Below are positions 33,095 to 43,812 of a stretch of 64,000 bases of DNA, piece by piece. Each line of letters starts with the position of its first letter. Position 1 is the stretch's first letter. Below the pieces are notes generated by a model. That model made no database searches, had not been told where the DNA came from, and was given only the letters and a program-made list of their open reading frames with translations. The DNA is taken from assembly GCA_902615025.1 (NCBI GenBank), contig CACMNV010000002.1, forward strand, positions 106,868 through 170,867. The letters are read 5' to 3'. The DNA comes from an uncultured SAR116 cluster alpha proteobacterium. Lineage in GTDB: Bacteria > Pseudomonadota > Alphaproteobacteria > Puniceispirillales > Marisalimonadaceae. The translations under genes were made by a program, and so were the position numbers.

Positions 33095-33631
33095 ATGGAA
33101 AAAACAACCAAGTTTAAAAATATTTATTTTGTGTTCTACGTTTTCCTTTTTGCTTTTGGAATGCTAGGTCTATCGTTTGCATCTGTTCCTTTATATGATT
33201 TATTTTGCAGAGTTACTGGGTATGCGGGTACAACACAAAAAGCTTCTTTAGCGCCAGGTCCAAAAGTTGATGCTAGTTTGTATAAAGTAAGATTTGATGC
33301 AAATATTTCTCCAGACCTTAATTGGGCATTTGTCGCACCTAGTGATGAAATTCAATTAAAACCTGGTGTTGAAAAAATAATTTACTATACCGCTAAAAAC
33401 TTATCAAATGAACCATCTACAGGAACAGCGTCATTTAATGTTTCACCTCCAAAAGCTGGTTCAGTTTTTATGAAAATTGAATGTTTTTGCTTTATAAATC
33501 AGAAATTGATGCCAAATGAAGAAATTAAAATGCCTGTAAGTTTTTATATTGATCCTGAAATTGACAATGATGATAATCTTAAATCTTTAAATGAAATAAC
33601 TTTATCATACACTTTTTTTAAGGTTGAATAA
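33095..33631 (+). CDS. ctaG: Cytochrome c oxidase assembly protein CtaG/Cox11
   Basis: SVPLYDLFCRVTGYAGTTQ, KIECFCFINQKLMPNEEIKMPVSFYIDP. Confidence 0.96.
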   Translation: MEKTTKFKNIYFVFYVFLFAFGMLGLSFASVPLYDLFCRVTGYAGTTQKASLAPGPKVDASLYKVRFDANISPDLNWAFVAPSDEIQLKPGVEKIIYYTAKNLSNEPSTGTASFNVSPPKAGSVFMKIECFCFINQKLMPNEEIKMPVSFYIDPEIDNDDNLKSLNEITLSYTFFKVE

Positions 33632-33701
33632 TTAAGATTTTCAAACCAAATTACTTTGATTTATATGTAATTTTAATTTATAAATATTCTAAGGAGTATT
33701 T

Positions 33702-34487
33702 ATGAGCGGAGACCAAAAACATCAATATCATTTAGTTGAACCAAGTCCTTGGCCTGCAGTTGGCTCTGCAGCTGGATTTACTCTAGTATTAGGGTTAACA
33801 ATGTTTATGCATGAATATGCTTATTCCGTTTACATTTTAGGGGCTGGTGTTTTAATGGTCTTAGCTACAATGTTTTTCTGGTGGAGAGATGTTGTTAGAG
33901 AAGCTGAATTCCAAGGTCATCATACCCCTATAGTTCAAATAGGCATGCGTTATGGGATGATGTTATTTATATCATCAGAGGTGATGTTTTTTGTGGCTTT
34001 TTTCTGGGCTTTCTTTGATGCAAGTCTTTATCCTGATACAGGTGTTTGGCCACCCGCAGATATCACAACTTTTGATCCTTTTGATCTTCCACTAATAAAC
34101 ACAATGATACTTCTTCTATCTGGATGTACAGTAACTTGGTCTCACCATGCTTTACAACATGGCAATAGAAAAGATTTTATAACAGGTCTAGTTCTTACAG
34201 TTTTATTAGGTGCAGCTTTTACTGCATTGCAAGCATATGAGTATACTCATGCAGCTTTTGGCTTCACAGACGGTATATATGCATCAACTTTTTACATGGC
34301 TACGGGTTTTCATGGGTTTCATGTTCTTGTTGGAACAATTTTTTTAGCTGTGTGTTTATTTAGAGGAATTAAAGGTCATTTCACACCCGAACATCATTTT
34401 GGTTTTGAAGCAGCAGCTTGGTATTGGCATTTTGTAGATGTTGTCTGGTTATTTCTATTTGTATGTGTTTATTGGTGGGGTGGCTAA
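33702..34487 (+). CDS. coxC: Cytochrome c oxidase subunit III
   Basis: YHLVEPSPWPAVGSAAGF, SSEVMFFVAFFWAFFDASL, WYWHFVDVVWLFLFVCVYWWG. Confidence 0.97.
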   Translation: MSGDQKHQYHLVEPSPWPAVGSAAGFTLVLGLTMFMHEYAYSVYILGAGVLMVLATMFFWWRDVVREAEFQGHHTPIVQIGMRYGMMLFISSEVMFFVAFFWAFFDASLYPDTGVWPPADITTFDPFDLPLINTMILLLSGCTVTWSHHALQHGNRKDFITGLVLTVLLGAAFTALQAYEYTHAAFGFTDGIYASTFYMATGFHGFHVLVGTIFLAVCLFRGIKGHFTPEHHFGFEAAAWYWHFVDVVWLFLFVCVYWWGG

Positions 34488-34501
34488 AGTCTTTTAGTCT
34501 A

Positions 34502-35239
34502 ATGAAATCAATTCAATTTCGTCCATTATTATGGCCAACACTATTTAGCATAGTTTCTTTTTTAGTTTTAATTTCACTTGGTACTTGGCAAGTTAAAAGA
34601 CTATTTTGGAAAAATAATATAATTTCAAATTATACAGAAAAATTTGAAAAGAATAAGATTTTATATGAAAAATCATTTAAATATGATAGCACACAGGAAT
34701 TTAGAAGAGTCTTAATTAAAGGAAAGTTTCTAAACAATAAAGAAACTTTAATTATAGGAAAAACATATGAAGGAAATGCCGGATTTCATATAGTTACACC
34801 AATTCTAACAAATGAAAATAAGGTTGTACTAATAAATCGTGGTTGGATTAGTCAAAAACTTAAACTACAAAAATCAAGATCATTTACTATCATTGAAGAA
34901 GAAGTTACTGTTGATGGAATAATTAGAAAGCCACAATTAAAAGGATATTTTGTTCCTAAAAATGATAAGGAAGGCGATTTTTGGTTTACAATAAAACCAA
35001 ATGAAATAAAAAAAGCTCGTGAATTAGAGAAATATAGTTTTGAAGAAGACTTTTTCATAGATGCAATTAGAAATAAAAACAATCGAAAATTACCTATTGC
35101 TGCCCTTGGAAATCCAAATTTTAGGAATCAACATTTGTCTTATGCAATTACTTGGTATAGTTTAGCTTTAACTCTAGTTATAATTTATTTTATATTTCAT
35201 ATTAAAGAGAAAAGATTAACATTTAAGAAAAGAAGATGA
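34502..35239 (+). CDS. SURF1-family cytochrome oxidase biogenesis protein (start chosen at 34502)
   Basis: LISLGTWQVKRLFWK, VLINRGWI, HLSYAITWYSLALTLVIIY; ORF track start at 34418 overlaps coxC. Confidence 0.92.
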   Translation: MKSIQFRPLLWPTLFSIVSFLVLISLGTWQVKRLFWKNNIISNYTEKFEKNKILYEKSFKYDSTQEFRRVLIKGKFLNNKETLIIGKTYEGNAGFHIVTPILTNENKVVLINRGWISQKLKLQKSRSFTIIEEEVTVDGIIRKPQLKGYFVPKNDKEGDFWFTIKPNEIKKARELEKYSFEEDFFIDAIRNKNNRKLPIAALGNPNFRNQHLSYAITWYSLALTLVIIYFIFHIKEKRLTFKKRR

Positions 35240-36648
35240 TGACCGAAATTAAATATTTAAGCACAAGAGGTCAAGAATCTAATTTGAATTTTGAAGATGT
35301 TCTTTTGTCCGGATTGGCAAGAGATGGCGGGTTGTATTTACCAAATAGTTGGCCAAGATTTTCTAATTTAGAATTAAATGAGATGAAAAATTTAGATTAT
35401 ATTTCTCTTGCCGAGAAAATAATTTCGCCTTTTGTTAGTAAAGAAATTAGATTTAAATTGTATGAAATGTGTAGACAAGTGTATAGTAATTTTAATCATG
35501 AAGAGGTTGTACCAATTAAAAAGTTAGATACTAATTTATATATCATGGAACTTTTTTACGGACCCACTTTTGCATTTAAAGATTATGCAATGCAATTTTT
35601 AGCTCATGTATTTGATTATGTTCTGAAAGAGAAGAAAAAAAAGATTTTAATTGTAGGTGCAACTAGTGGTGATACAGGATCTGCCGCACTAGAAGCTTTT
35701 AAAAATAATACAAATGTTGATTTATTTATTTTATTTCCAAATAACAAAATTTCCTTAATTCAACAAAAACAAATGACAACAATTTTTAAAAAAGGTTGTC
35801 AATCTGTAGCTATTGAAACTGACTTTGATGGTTGTCAATCAATTGTAAAAAGTTTATTCAGCGATTTGAATTTTAAAGATGAAGTAAAGTTGTCAGCGAT
35901 TAATTCTATTAATTGGGTACGATTAATACCTCAAGTTGTGTATTATTTTTATGGAGCATTTAAGTTAGGCGCACCAAATAAAAAAGTTAATTTTTCAGTT
36001 CCAACTGGGAATTTTGGAAATATCTTTGCTGGCTGGGTTGCTAAAAAAATGGGATTACCAATTAATACTCTTATTTGCGCTTCTAACCAAAATGACATTT
36101 TAACAAGATTTTTTGATTCAGGAACTATGGAAAGAAAGTGTGTAGAAGAGTCTTATAGCCCTAGTATGGATATTCAGGTTTCAAGTAATTTTGAAAGACT
36201 TTTATTTGAAATACTGGGAAGAGATAGCGATGCTCTTAATTTTTATATGGAACAATTTGAAAAAAATAAAAAATTTAATATTGATAAACCAATGTTGGAA
36301 AGATTTAATGATGATTTTGCAAGTTTTAGGGTTTCTGATGATGGAATCATAGATGAAATTAAAAATACTTATAACAAATCTCAATACTTGTTAGATCCTC
36401 ACTCAGCTGTAGGTCTAAGAGCTGCGAAAACTGCAATTTCTGAAGGAAGAGTAGATGATAAAATTCCACTAATTTCTCTAGCTTGTGCACATCCAGCAAA
36501 ATTTCCAAAAGTGATAGAAAAAAGTTTAAATTTTTCTCCAGAAAATCCTCATTCTTTAGAACTAATTTTAGAAAAAGAAGAAAATTTTAAAATTTTAAAT
36601 AATCAGATCCATGAAATTAAATCTTACATCAAGAACAATATGAGATAA
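35236..36648 (+). CDS. thrC: Threonine synthase
   Basis: YLSTRGQ, ELFYGPTFAFKDYAMQFLAHVFD (PLP Lys), VPTGNFGNIFAGWVAKKMG. Confidence 0.97.
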   Translation: MMTEIKYLSTRGQESNLNFEDVLLSGLARDGGLYLPNSWPRFSNLELNEMKNLDYISLAEKIISPFVSKEIRFKLYEMCRQVYSNFNHEEVVPIKKLDTNLYIMELFYGPTFAFKDYAMQFLAHVFDYVLKEKKKKILIVGATSGDTGSAALEAFKNNTNVDLFILFPNNKISLIQQKQMTTIFKKGCQSVAIETDFDGCQSIVKSLFSDLNFKDEVKLSAINSINWVRLIPQVVYYFYGAFKLGAPNKKVNFSVPTGNFGNIFAGWVAKKMGLPINTLICASNQNDILTRFFDSGTMERKCVEESYSPSMDIQVSSNFERLLFEILGRDSDALNFYMEQFEKNKKFNIDKPMLERFNDDFASFRVSDDGIIDEIKNTYNKSQYLLDPHSAVGLRAAKTAISEGRVDDKIPLISLACAHPAKFPKVIEKSLNFSPENPHSLELILEKEENFKILNNQIHEIKSYIKNNMR

Positions 36649-36650
36649 AT

Positions 36651-37892
36651 ATGACAGCAAAAACAATTACCTTAAGTAATGGACTTACCATCCTTTTAGA
36701 TCATTTTAATTCTAATACATTATCTATTGGTTTGTGGTTGAATGTTGGAAGTGTAAATGAAAATAATAAACAATTAGGGATTGCACATATGCTTGAACAT
36801 ATGGCATTTAAGGGAACTAAAAATAGAAACGCTTTTGATATTTCTAAGGAAATAGAAGATGTGGGTGGAGACATTAATGCATACACAAGTAAAGAGAATA
36901 CGGCTTATTATGTAAAGTTACTTCCTAGTAATTATGAATTAGGCATTGAAATTTTATCTGATATTTTCTTAAACTCTACTTTCCCCAAAGAAGAAATTGA
37001 GAGAGAAAGAGGAGTTATAATTTCAGAAATCGGTCAGTCTAATGATATGCCGGATGACAAGGTATTTGATAAGTTTTACTCTTTAGCTTATAAAAATCAA
37101 TCAATTGGAAAACCAATATTAGGAACAAAAGTTTCAGTTGGTGGGTTTAATAAAGATGATTTAAAAGAATTTTGTAATCAAAATTATAATCCGTCGAATT
37201 TGATAATTGGTATTAGTGGTAAATTTGATGAAAGGAAAATTATTAATCAAATTACAAAGAACTTTGAATTTTTAAAATCTGGTAATAAAAGTACAAAACC
37301 CAAATATAAATGGAATTCAGGATTTCATTCTGAAAAAAAAGATTTACAGCAAGCACATATAGTTTTTGGAGTGGAAGGATTGAGTAATGTAGATAAACAA
37401 AGATTAGACCTTTCTGCATTATCTATAATTTTAGGTGGTGGGATGTCTTCAAAATTATTTCAAGAAATCAGAGAAAAAAAAGGTTTATGTTACAGTATTT
37501 TTGCCTTTCAAAGTCAATTTTTATCTTCTGGTATTTTTGGTTTTTATTCTGCATGTAATGCAAATGATCTTGAAAATTTATTAGATACTTCTTTAAATGA
37601 AATTAAAAATTTGAGTAAAAACATTACTAATAATGATTTAAATAGAGCAAAAGCTCAATTAAGCTCAGGCTTTATAAGAGCACAAGATTTTACATTTAGT
37701 CGTTTAGAAAGAAATGTTAAAAGTCTTTTTACTCACTCTAAAATGTTTTCAGAAGATTATATTCTAAAAAAAATTAGCGAGCTGAAAATTTCAAATCTTT
37801 TAGATTTATATGATAGATTATTTTATGAACCTAAAGCTGTGTTATCTATAATTGGACCAGATCAAAAAGATTTTTCAAACTTAAATTTATAA
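36651..37892 (+). CDS. M16-family zinc peptidase (mitochondrial-processing-peptidase-like)
   Basis: HMLEHMAFKGT (HxxEH) with GGDINAYTSKENTAYY; thrC-adjacent. Confidence 0.93.
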   Translation: MTAKTITLSNGLTILLDHFNSNTLSIGLWLNVGSVNENNKQLGIAHMLEHMAFKGTKNRNAFDISKEIEDVGGDINAYTSKENTAYYVKLLPSNYELGIEILSDIFLNSTFPKEEIERERGVIISEIGQSNDMPDDKVFDKFYSLAYKNQSIGKPILGTKVSVGGFNKDDLKEFCNQNYNPSNLIIGISGKFDERKIINQITKNFEFLKSGNKSTKPKYKWNSGFHSEKKDLQQAHIVFGVEGLSNVDKQRLDLSALSIILGGGMSSKLFQEIREKKGLCYSIFAFQSQFLSSGIFGFYSACNANDLENLLDTSLNEIKNLSKNITNNDLNRAKAQLSSGFIRAQDFTFSRLERNVKSLFTHSKMFSEDYILKKISELKISNLLDLYDRLFYEPKAVLSIIGPDQKDFSNLNL

Positions 37893-37899
37893 TTTTAAA

Positions 37900-38460
37900 T
37901 TAAGCATTCCCATGATATGGGTTTAACTTTTCTTTGACGATACCTGATTTTTCTACACAAGTTTCCCATATTTGGTTGGTATCATTATTTTGAAAAATAA
38001 TTTTATTTGAAGTATCCATCAAATGCCATGAATTTTCTAACATCTCATTGTTAAATTGATTATATCCCCAAACTGAACATCCAAGAAAAACTTTATAAAA
38101 TTTAGGAGGTTTATTTTTTGATATATCTTCTAAAATTTTTAAAGAGGTTGTTAATCTTAGGTTTTTATTTATTGTTTCACTACCTTCATATTTGCATTCA
38201 CTGGAATGTAATATAAATCCTTGACCGGTATGAACAGGCCCACCTATAAACACATCTTGATTAACTAATTTATCATTTACATCAAGCTTTATATTTTTTA
38301 AAATATTACTAACTTTAATGTTTTTCACTGGCTTGTTAATTATAAGCCCCATGATAGCTTTTTCTGAAAACTCACAAATTAAGATTACTGTTTTTTGAAA
38401 AAATGGGTCAATTAAATTAGGCATAGAGATTAAAAGTTGACCAAAATAAGTATCATTCAT
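37900..38460 (-). CDS. algH: YqgE/AlgH family protein (UPF0301)
   Basis: GQLLISMPNLIDPFFQKTVILICEFSEKAIMGLIINKP, FIGGPVHTGQGFILHS, FLGCSVWGYNQFNNEM. Confidence 0.92.
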   Translation of the reverse strand: MNDTYFGQLLISMPNLIDPFFQKTVILICEFSEKAIMGLIINKPVKNIKVSNILKNIKLDVNDKLVNQDVFIGGPVHTGQGFILHSSECKYEGSETINKNLRLTTSLKILEDISKNKPPKFYKVFLGCSVWGYNQFNNEMLENSWHLMDTSNKIIFQNNDTNQIWETCVEKSGIVKEKLNPYHGNA

Positions 38461-38509
38461 ATATATATTCTACACATAACATGAAATGAAAAAATAAAAA
38501 TATATAAAT

Positions 38510-40402
38510 ATGAACATTTTCATAAAATTATTAAGTCTAATAAAACTATGGTTAATTTTAATTTTAATTTTAACATCTTCATCACAAGCAAATTTATTAA
38601 ATGAAAATAAACTTAATTATAAAGCTGATCTTCTGTTTGGTAACTTTGACTACAAAAAAAATTATTTACTTGCTGGTGTTAAAGTTAAATTAGATAATAA
38701 TTGGAAAATTTATTGGAAAAACCCAGGTGAAGCAGGTTTGCCTCCTAAAATTATATTTGATAAAGTCAGTAATGTATCAAATGTTAATCTGTTATTTCCT
38801 GAACCTAAAAGTTTTAAATTTTTTAATATAGATACATTTGGTTATGATAAAGAAATAATTTTTCCATTAAAAATTTATGTTAAAAATCCTAAAAAAATAA
38901 TTTTTGGAAATTTAAAATTTAATGCACAAATTTGTAATCAAATTTGTGTTCCCATTGAAGAAAATTTTAAATTAAATAATTTGCCTATTAATTCACAAAT
39001 TTCAAATAGTTCTCTAAAAATAAATGAATCACTAAATAAAGTGCCTAAATTATATAATTCACAAAGTAATTTTTTTCAAAAAATTGAAATTAATGATAGT
39101 TTTGCCACATTGTATTTTTCAAAGCCCACAGCAAGTTTTCGAATTATAATACAAAATAAAGATAATTTTATCTTTCCACAAAGCTATCAAACTTATGAAA
39201 ATATTAGAAATAATTTCATAAAATTTAAAATACCTTCAGAATTAAAAAATGAAATTAAAAATGATCAATTAAAAATAAATTTTTTTTCAAATGAAATGAA
39301 TTTTTTCTATGATTTTCAAGTAAAAGATTTTTGGTCAACTCAAAAAACTTACTTATATTTTATCTCTATAGCTTTATTGGCAGGATTTATTCTAAATTTT
39401 ATGCCTTGTGTTTTGCCTGTATTATCATTAAAAATTGCTAATTTTATATCAACTACAAATAGCAATAGTTTAAAGCTTAAACAGAAAATTTTTAATCAAA
39501 TTTTGGGAATTATTACGTCATTTTTTATATTATTTTTAACTATTAGTTTTTTTAGAAAATTAGGAAATTCAATTACTTGGGGTTTTCAATTTCAAAATGA
39601 TTATTTTTTACTTATTATTTCATTAATTATTTTTTTACTAAGTTTTAACCTTTTTGGTTTTTATGAATTAAGGTTGCCTTTTAAACTTAATCAAACCATG
39701 TCTAGGCTTAATTACAAAAAGTACGAAGATTTTTTGTCAGGCTGTTTATTAACAATTCTTGCAACACCTTGTACTGCTCCGTTCGTTGGAACTGCTGTAA
39801 TTTTTGCTTTGTCAGGCAGTTATTTTGAGTCTTTTTTAATTTTCTTTTTTATGTCAATAGGGATGTCTATTCCACTTTTTCTAGTCCTTTTAAATCCTTA
39901 TATGTTTAATTTTTTTCCTAAAAGTGGCAAGTGGTTACTTTATTTTAAAAAATTAATGGCTGTAATATTTATGTTATCTGGTTTATGGTTTTTTTCTATT
40001 TTTCTTAATAATAATTTTAATAATATATTTACTTTTAATTATGATAGTCAAATTAATTGGAAAACTTGGGATTTAGAAAAAGACCCAAATTTGATTAAAA
40101 ACTTAGTTTCAGAAAATAAAACGGTTTTTCTAGACATTACTGCTGACTGGTGTATTACTTGCCAATATAACAAATTAAATGTTTTAAATGATAAAGATAT
40201 TAAAGAAGTTATTAAAAAAAATGATGTTGTTCTGTTACAACTAGATTGGACAAAAAAAGATTTAAATATAAAAAATTTCTTAATTTCAAAAGATAGATAT
40301 GGTATTCCATTCAATGAAATTTATAATTATAAGTTTAAAAAAGGGCTCTTATTGCCGGAGCTTTTAAATAAAAAACAGTTAATTAATATATTAAATCAAT
40401 AA
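38510..40402 (+). CDS. DsbD/ScsB-like thiol:disulfide interchange protein
   Basis: Signal peptide, N-terminal periplasmic domain, central TMs with MPCVLPVLSLK and LATPCTAPFVGTA, C-terminal thioredoxin-like DITADWCITCQYNK. Confidence 0.92.
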   Translation: MNIFIKLLSLIKLWLILILILTSSSQANLLNENKLNYKADLLFGNFDYKKNYLLAGVKVKLDNNWKIYWKNPGEAGLPPKIIFDKVSNVSNVNLLFPEPKSFKFFNIDTFGYDKEIIFPLKIYVKNPKKIIFGNLKFNAQICNQICVPIEENFKLNNLPINSQISNSSLKINESLNKVPKLYNSQSNFFQKIEINDSFATLYFSKPTASFRIIIQNKDNFIFPQSYQTYENIRNNFIKFKIPSELKNEIKNDQLKINFFSNEMNFFYDFQVKDFWSTQKTYLYFISIALLAGFILNFMPCVLPVLSLKIANFISTTNSNSLKLKQKIFNQILGIITSFFILFLTISFFRKLGNSITWGFQFQNDYFLLIISLIIFLLSFNLFGFYELRLPFKLNQTMSRLNYKKYEDFLSGCLLTILATPCTAPFVGTAVIFALSGSYFESFLIFFFMSIGMSIPLFLVLLNPYMFNFFPKSGKWLLYFKKLMAVIFMLSGLWFFSIFLNNNFNNIFTFNYDSQINWKTWDLEKDPNLIKNLVSENKTVFLDITADWCITCQYNKLNVLNDKDIKEVIKKNDVVLLQLDWTKKDLNIKNFLISKDRYGIPFNEIYNYKFKKGLLLPELLNKKQLINILNQ

Positions 40403-40417
40403 TTTATAAATCAGGAG

Positions 40418-40894
40418 ATGAAAATGATTAAGGTTGGAGATGAATTACCTCAAGGTATTTTAAGAACTAAAACAGCAACTATACATGAATTGAAAACAGA
40501 TGATATGTTTTCTGGTAAAAAAGTTGTTCTATTTTCACTTCCAGGTGCTTTTACACCAACTTGTTCAGCCAAGCATTTACCTGGTTTTAAAAATTTATAT
40601 CAAGATATTATGCATAAAGGTGTAGACAAAATAATGTGTTTTGCTGTTAATGATCCACATGTCATGAAGGCTTGGGCAGAACAAAATGATGTATTTGGTA
40701 AAATTGAAATGATTTCTGATCCTGATGCTTCTTATACAAAGGAGATAGGTTTAGATTTTTATACTCCTCATATGGGTATTAGATCAGTTAGATTTGCTAT
40801 GATTATTGATAATAAAGTGATTACTCATTTGTTTGTAGAAGAGCCTGGTGTTTTTGATATATCAAGTGCAGAAAATATTATCAAGCATTTGTAG
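40418..40894 (+). CDS. Peroxiredoxin, Prx5-type
   Basis: VVLFSLPGAFTPTCSAKHLPGF; VNDPHVMKAWAEQN; 158 aa. Confidence 0.94.
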   Translation: MKMIKVGDELPQGILRTKTATIHELKTDDMFSGKKVVLFSLPGAFTPTCSAKHLPGFKNLYQDIMHKGVDKIMCFAVNDPHVMKAWAEQNDVFGKIEMISDPDASYTKEIGLDFYTPHMGIRSVRFAMIIDNKVITHLFVEEPGVFDISSAENIIKHL

Positions 40895-41369
40895 TAGAAT
40901 AATTTTCTATATTATAACTTTTTTGATTTTTCATTGATAAAACTGCATATTCATCAGCTAGATTATTATATGTATTATTTTCGTGAGCTTTTACCCAGTT
41001 CCAGCTAATTTTATACGTGTTATTCAAATCATAAAGCTTTAACCACAAATCTTTATTAGCAACTTCTTTTTTTTGTGAGTTTTTCCAATTATTTTTTATC
41101 CAATTATGAATCCAAACCGTAATACCATTTTTTACATAATTGGAATCTGTATATAAGTTAATATTTATCCTAGGGTCGATTAATTTAATAACATTGATTG
41201 TTGCCATCAGTTCCATTCTATTATTAGTAGTATTAGTCTCATAACCTGTTAATATTGAGATTAAATCATGAATAACAACGCCTGCCCAACCACCAGGGCC
41301 AGGATTTCCAGAACATGACCCGTCGGTAAAAACATCAATTTCTTCTTTTGAAATATTTAATTTAATCAT
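40881..41369 (-). CDS. rnhA: Ribonuclease HI
   Basis: DVFTDGSCSGNPGPGGWAGV, TNNRMELMATI, LYTDSNYVKNGIT, WVKAHENNTYNNLAD. Confidence 0.97.
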   Translation of the reverse strand: MIKLNISKEEIDVFTDGSCSGNPGPGGWAGVVIHDLISILTGYETNTTNNRMELMATINVIKLIDPRININLYTDSNYVKNGITVWIHNWIKNNWKNSQKKEVANKDLWLKLYDLNNTYKISWNWVKAHENNTYNNLADEYAVLSMKNQKSYNIENYSTTNA

Positions 41370-42333
41370 ACAAAAAATCTAGTGTATTTGAATTAAAGTA
41401 TAATAATTTATCAATATACTCTTGTGGATCTTTCCTCTTTACATAACTATTTTCTGGTGTGTTGTACCAATCAAATAACCTAGTAATAAGAAATCTCAAA
41501 GATGCACCTTTTGCAAGTACATTTAGGGAAAAAATTTCATCTTTTGTTAAATTATTATGTAGTGTAAAACCTTTTATTAAATTTTTAACTTTCTCAATAT
41601 TTAAATTGTTATGTTGGTCAAAGCACCATGCATTTATGACAATAGCTAGTTCATAAATCTTTATATCTACGCAAGAAAAATAAAAATCAATTACACCAGA
41701 AACTTTATTATTCAAAAAAAATACATTATCTGGAAATAAGTCACCATGTATAATTCCTTTTGGCAAGTGAGTTGGCCATTTTTCTAAACAATCTTTTAAA
41801 CTATCTTCAATCAAATCGTATAATCCATCTCTTAAAATATTAATTTCTCTTTCTGATATAGAATTCTTAAAGTCTTGGAAGATTTTTTTACAGTCTTCAA
41901 GAGATAAACTATTTTTTCGAATTAGATCACAATATCTACTTTTATTTTGAAGATTACCTATTAAATCTCCAATTAAATAACAATCATTAGGAGTAATGTT
42001 AACTTTTGGTTTGCCTTCTAAAAAATTAACTAAAATAAATTTTTTTGTATTAAATTTATTTAAAACTTTTCCTTTTATATTTTCTATGGGTTTGGGTGAT
42101 ATGAAGTCATTTTTATTTAGAAATTTCATTAAATTTATAAAAAAAGGGATTTCTTTTGAATCTACTCTATTTTCAAAAATAGTTAATATAAATTTACCTT
42201 TTTTTGTTCTAATAAAATAATTTGTATTTTCTATACCTTCTTGAATTCCTTTAAATTGAATTAAGCTACCTATTGGATAATCATTGACTATAGATTGAAT
42301 CTCTTTTTCATTTAATTTTGTATAAACAGCCAA
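41362..42333 (-). CDS. thrB: Homoserine kinase (ThrB2/APH-fold)
   Basis: MAVYTKLNEKEI start, FKGIQEGIENTNYFI, GIIHGDLFPDNVFF, GVIDFYFSC. Confidence 0.94.
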   Translation of the reverse strand: MAVYTKLNEKEIQSIVNDYPIGSLIQFKGIQEGIENTNYFIRTKKGKFILTIFENRVDSKEIPFFINLMKFLNKNDFISPKPIENIKGKVLNKFNTKKFILVNFLEGKPKVNITPNDCYLIGDLIGNLQNKSRYCDLIRKNSLSLEDCKKIFQDFKNSISEREINILRDGLYDLIEDSLKDCLEKWPTHLPKGIIHGDLFPDNVFFLNNKVSGVIDFYFSCVDIKIYELAIVINAWCFDQHNNLNIEKVKNLIKGFTLHNNLTKDEIFSLNVLAKGASLRFLITRLFDWYNTPENSYVKRKDPQEYIDKLLYFNSNTLDFLYD

Positions 42334-42341
42334 TTTAAAAA

Positions 42342-43295
42342 CTATCTTAATGATTTTGGTAAATTAAAAATAATATCTTCTTTGACAACTTCATGATTAA
42401 TTAAGTTAACTTCAAATTTTCTTTTTAATTTTGAGATAAGTATTTGAACTAATGTTTCAGGAGCTGAAGCCCCTGCAGTAAGCCCAATATTAATCGAGTC
42501 TGTAAAATTTAAATTGTTTAAGAAAATATTTAAATCATCTTCATCTGAAATTAAATACGAATTTGAAACTCCATTTTTTTTTGCTACCTCTACAAGTCTT
42601 TGGGAATTAGAGGAATTTTGTGCACCAATTACTAAAATATAATCACACATATCTGCCATGGATTTTACAGCTAATTGCCTGTTGGTGGTAGCATAACAGA
42701 TATCTTCAGTTGAAGGTCCTTTTATATCAGGAAATCTTTGTTTTAAAACTTCAATTATTTCTTTCGTATCGTCAACTGATAGAGTTGTCTGCGTAGCATA
42801 TGCAAGATTATTTGTATCCTCAATATATATATTTTTTGCTTCATTCAAACTTTCAATTAAAATTACATTTCCATCTGGAACTTGCCCCATAGTTCCAATA
42901 ACTTCAGGATGATTTTTATGACCAACTAATAAAATTTTTCTGGAACTTTTGAAATGTTTAATTGTTTCATTATGAACTTTTGTTACCAATGGACAAGTAG
43001 CATCAATTGATAACATTTTTCTTTCTTTTGCATTAACAAAAACAGATTTAGGCACTCCATGGGCCGAAAAAATTATCGTTGAATTTTCAGGAGCATCAGT
43101 TATTTCATCAACAAATATAGCGCCTAAACTTTCTAAAGACTTTACAACATCTTTATTATGAACAATTTCATGACGAACATAAATAGGAGATCCATATTTT
43201 TTTATAGCTTGTTCTACTATCTTAACAGCCCTGTCAACACCTGCACAAAACCCTCTAGGTGAAGCTAGATAAAGATTTATATTTTGTTTTACCAT
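42342..43295 (-). CDS. ispH: 4-hydroxy-3-methylbut-2-enyl diphosphate reductase
   Basis: SPRGFCAGVDRAV, IFSAHGVPKSV, DATCPLVTKVH, ICYATTNRQ, GASAPETLV. Confidence 0.97.
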   Translation of the reverse strand: MVKQNINLYLASPRGFCAGVDRAVKIVEQAIKKYGSPIYVRHEIVHNKDVVKSLESLGAIFVDEITDAPENSTIIFSAHGVPKSVFVNAKERKMLSIDATCPLVTKVHNETIKHFKSSRKILLVGHKNHPEVIGTMGQVPDGNVILIESLNEAKNIYIEDTNNLAYATQTTLSVDDTKEIIEVLKQRFPDIKGPSTEDICYATTNRQLAVKSMADMCDYILVIGAQNSSNSQRLVEVAKKNGVSNSYLISDEDDLNIFLNNLNFTDSINIGLTAGASAPETLVQILISKLKRKFEVNLINHEVVKEDIIFNLPKSLR

Positions 43296-43323
43296 ACGTT
43301 AAATGTGTTATATTAAATAGATT

Positions 43324-43812
43324 ATGATATTAGGATATTTGGTTAGAAAAATAAATATATTGTTATTTGTTTTTATTATAACAGGTTGTTCAACTGTTAA
43401 AAATAACATATCGAATTTAAACGATGTTTTTTTTAAGGAAGAAGTAATTTGTCCTCTAATTATGACACCTGAGGGATCAGAAGAACTGATTGCTATTTCT
43501 CAAAAAAATAATAACACCTCTTATGTTGGGTTTAGGGGAATAAAGAAGACTTGTCTTTTAAGTGGTGATATAATTAAAATGAATATTACAGTGAACCTTA
43601 GATCAGTTAGAAAAAATTTTCAAAATGATGATTTAATAAAACTAAAAATTTCTTTAGTTTCAACAAAAAATAATAATGCAGAATTTGATAGAGATGATTT
43701 TGAATTAGGTTTTTTTCTTAAATCAGGTAGTGAAATTGTTGAAAGAGAGTCAAATATGAGTGTTAATATACCTAAAGATGGAAAAGTATATATTGGATTA
43801 TTTCAAAATTAA
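43324..43812 (+). CDS. Predicted lipoprotein of unknown function
   Basis: Signal peptide with lipobox (ITGCS); 162 aa; divergent from ispH, convergent with atpF. Confidence 0.65.
   Translation: MILGYLVRKINILLFVFIITGCSTVKNNISNLNDVFFKEEVICPLIMTPEGSEELIAISQKNNNTSYVGFRGIKKTCLLSGDIIKMNITVNLRSVRKNFQNDDLIKLKISLVSTKNNNAEFDRDDFELGFFLKSGSEIVERESNMSVNIPKDGKVYIGLFQN

Noticed and set aside
34418-34501. Upstream extension of the SURF1 ORF overlapping coxC
   Set aside because: The extension is out-of-frame coxC sequence; the internal ATG at 34502 gives a normal SURF1 N-terminus.
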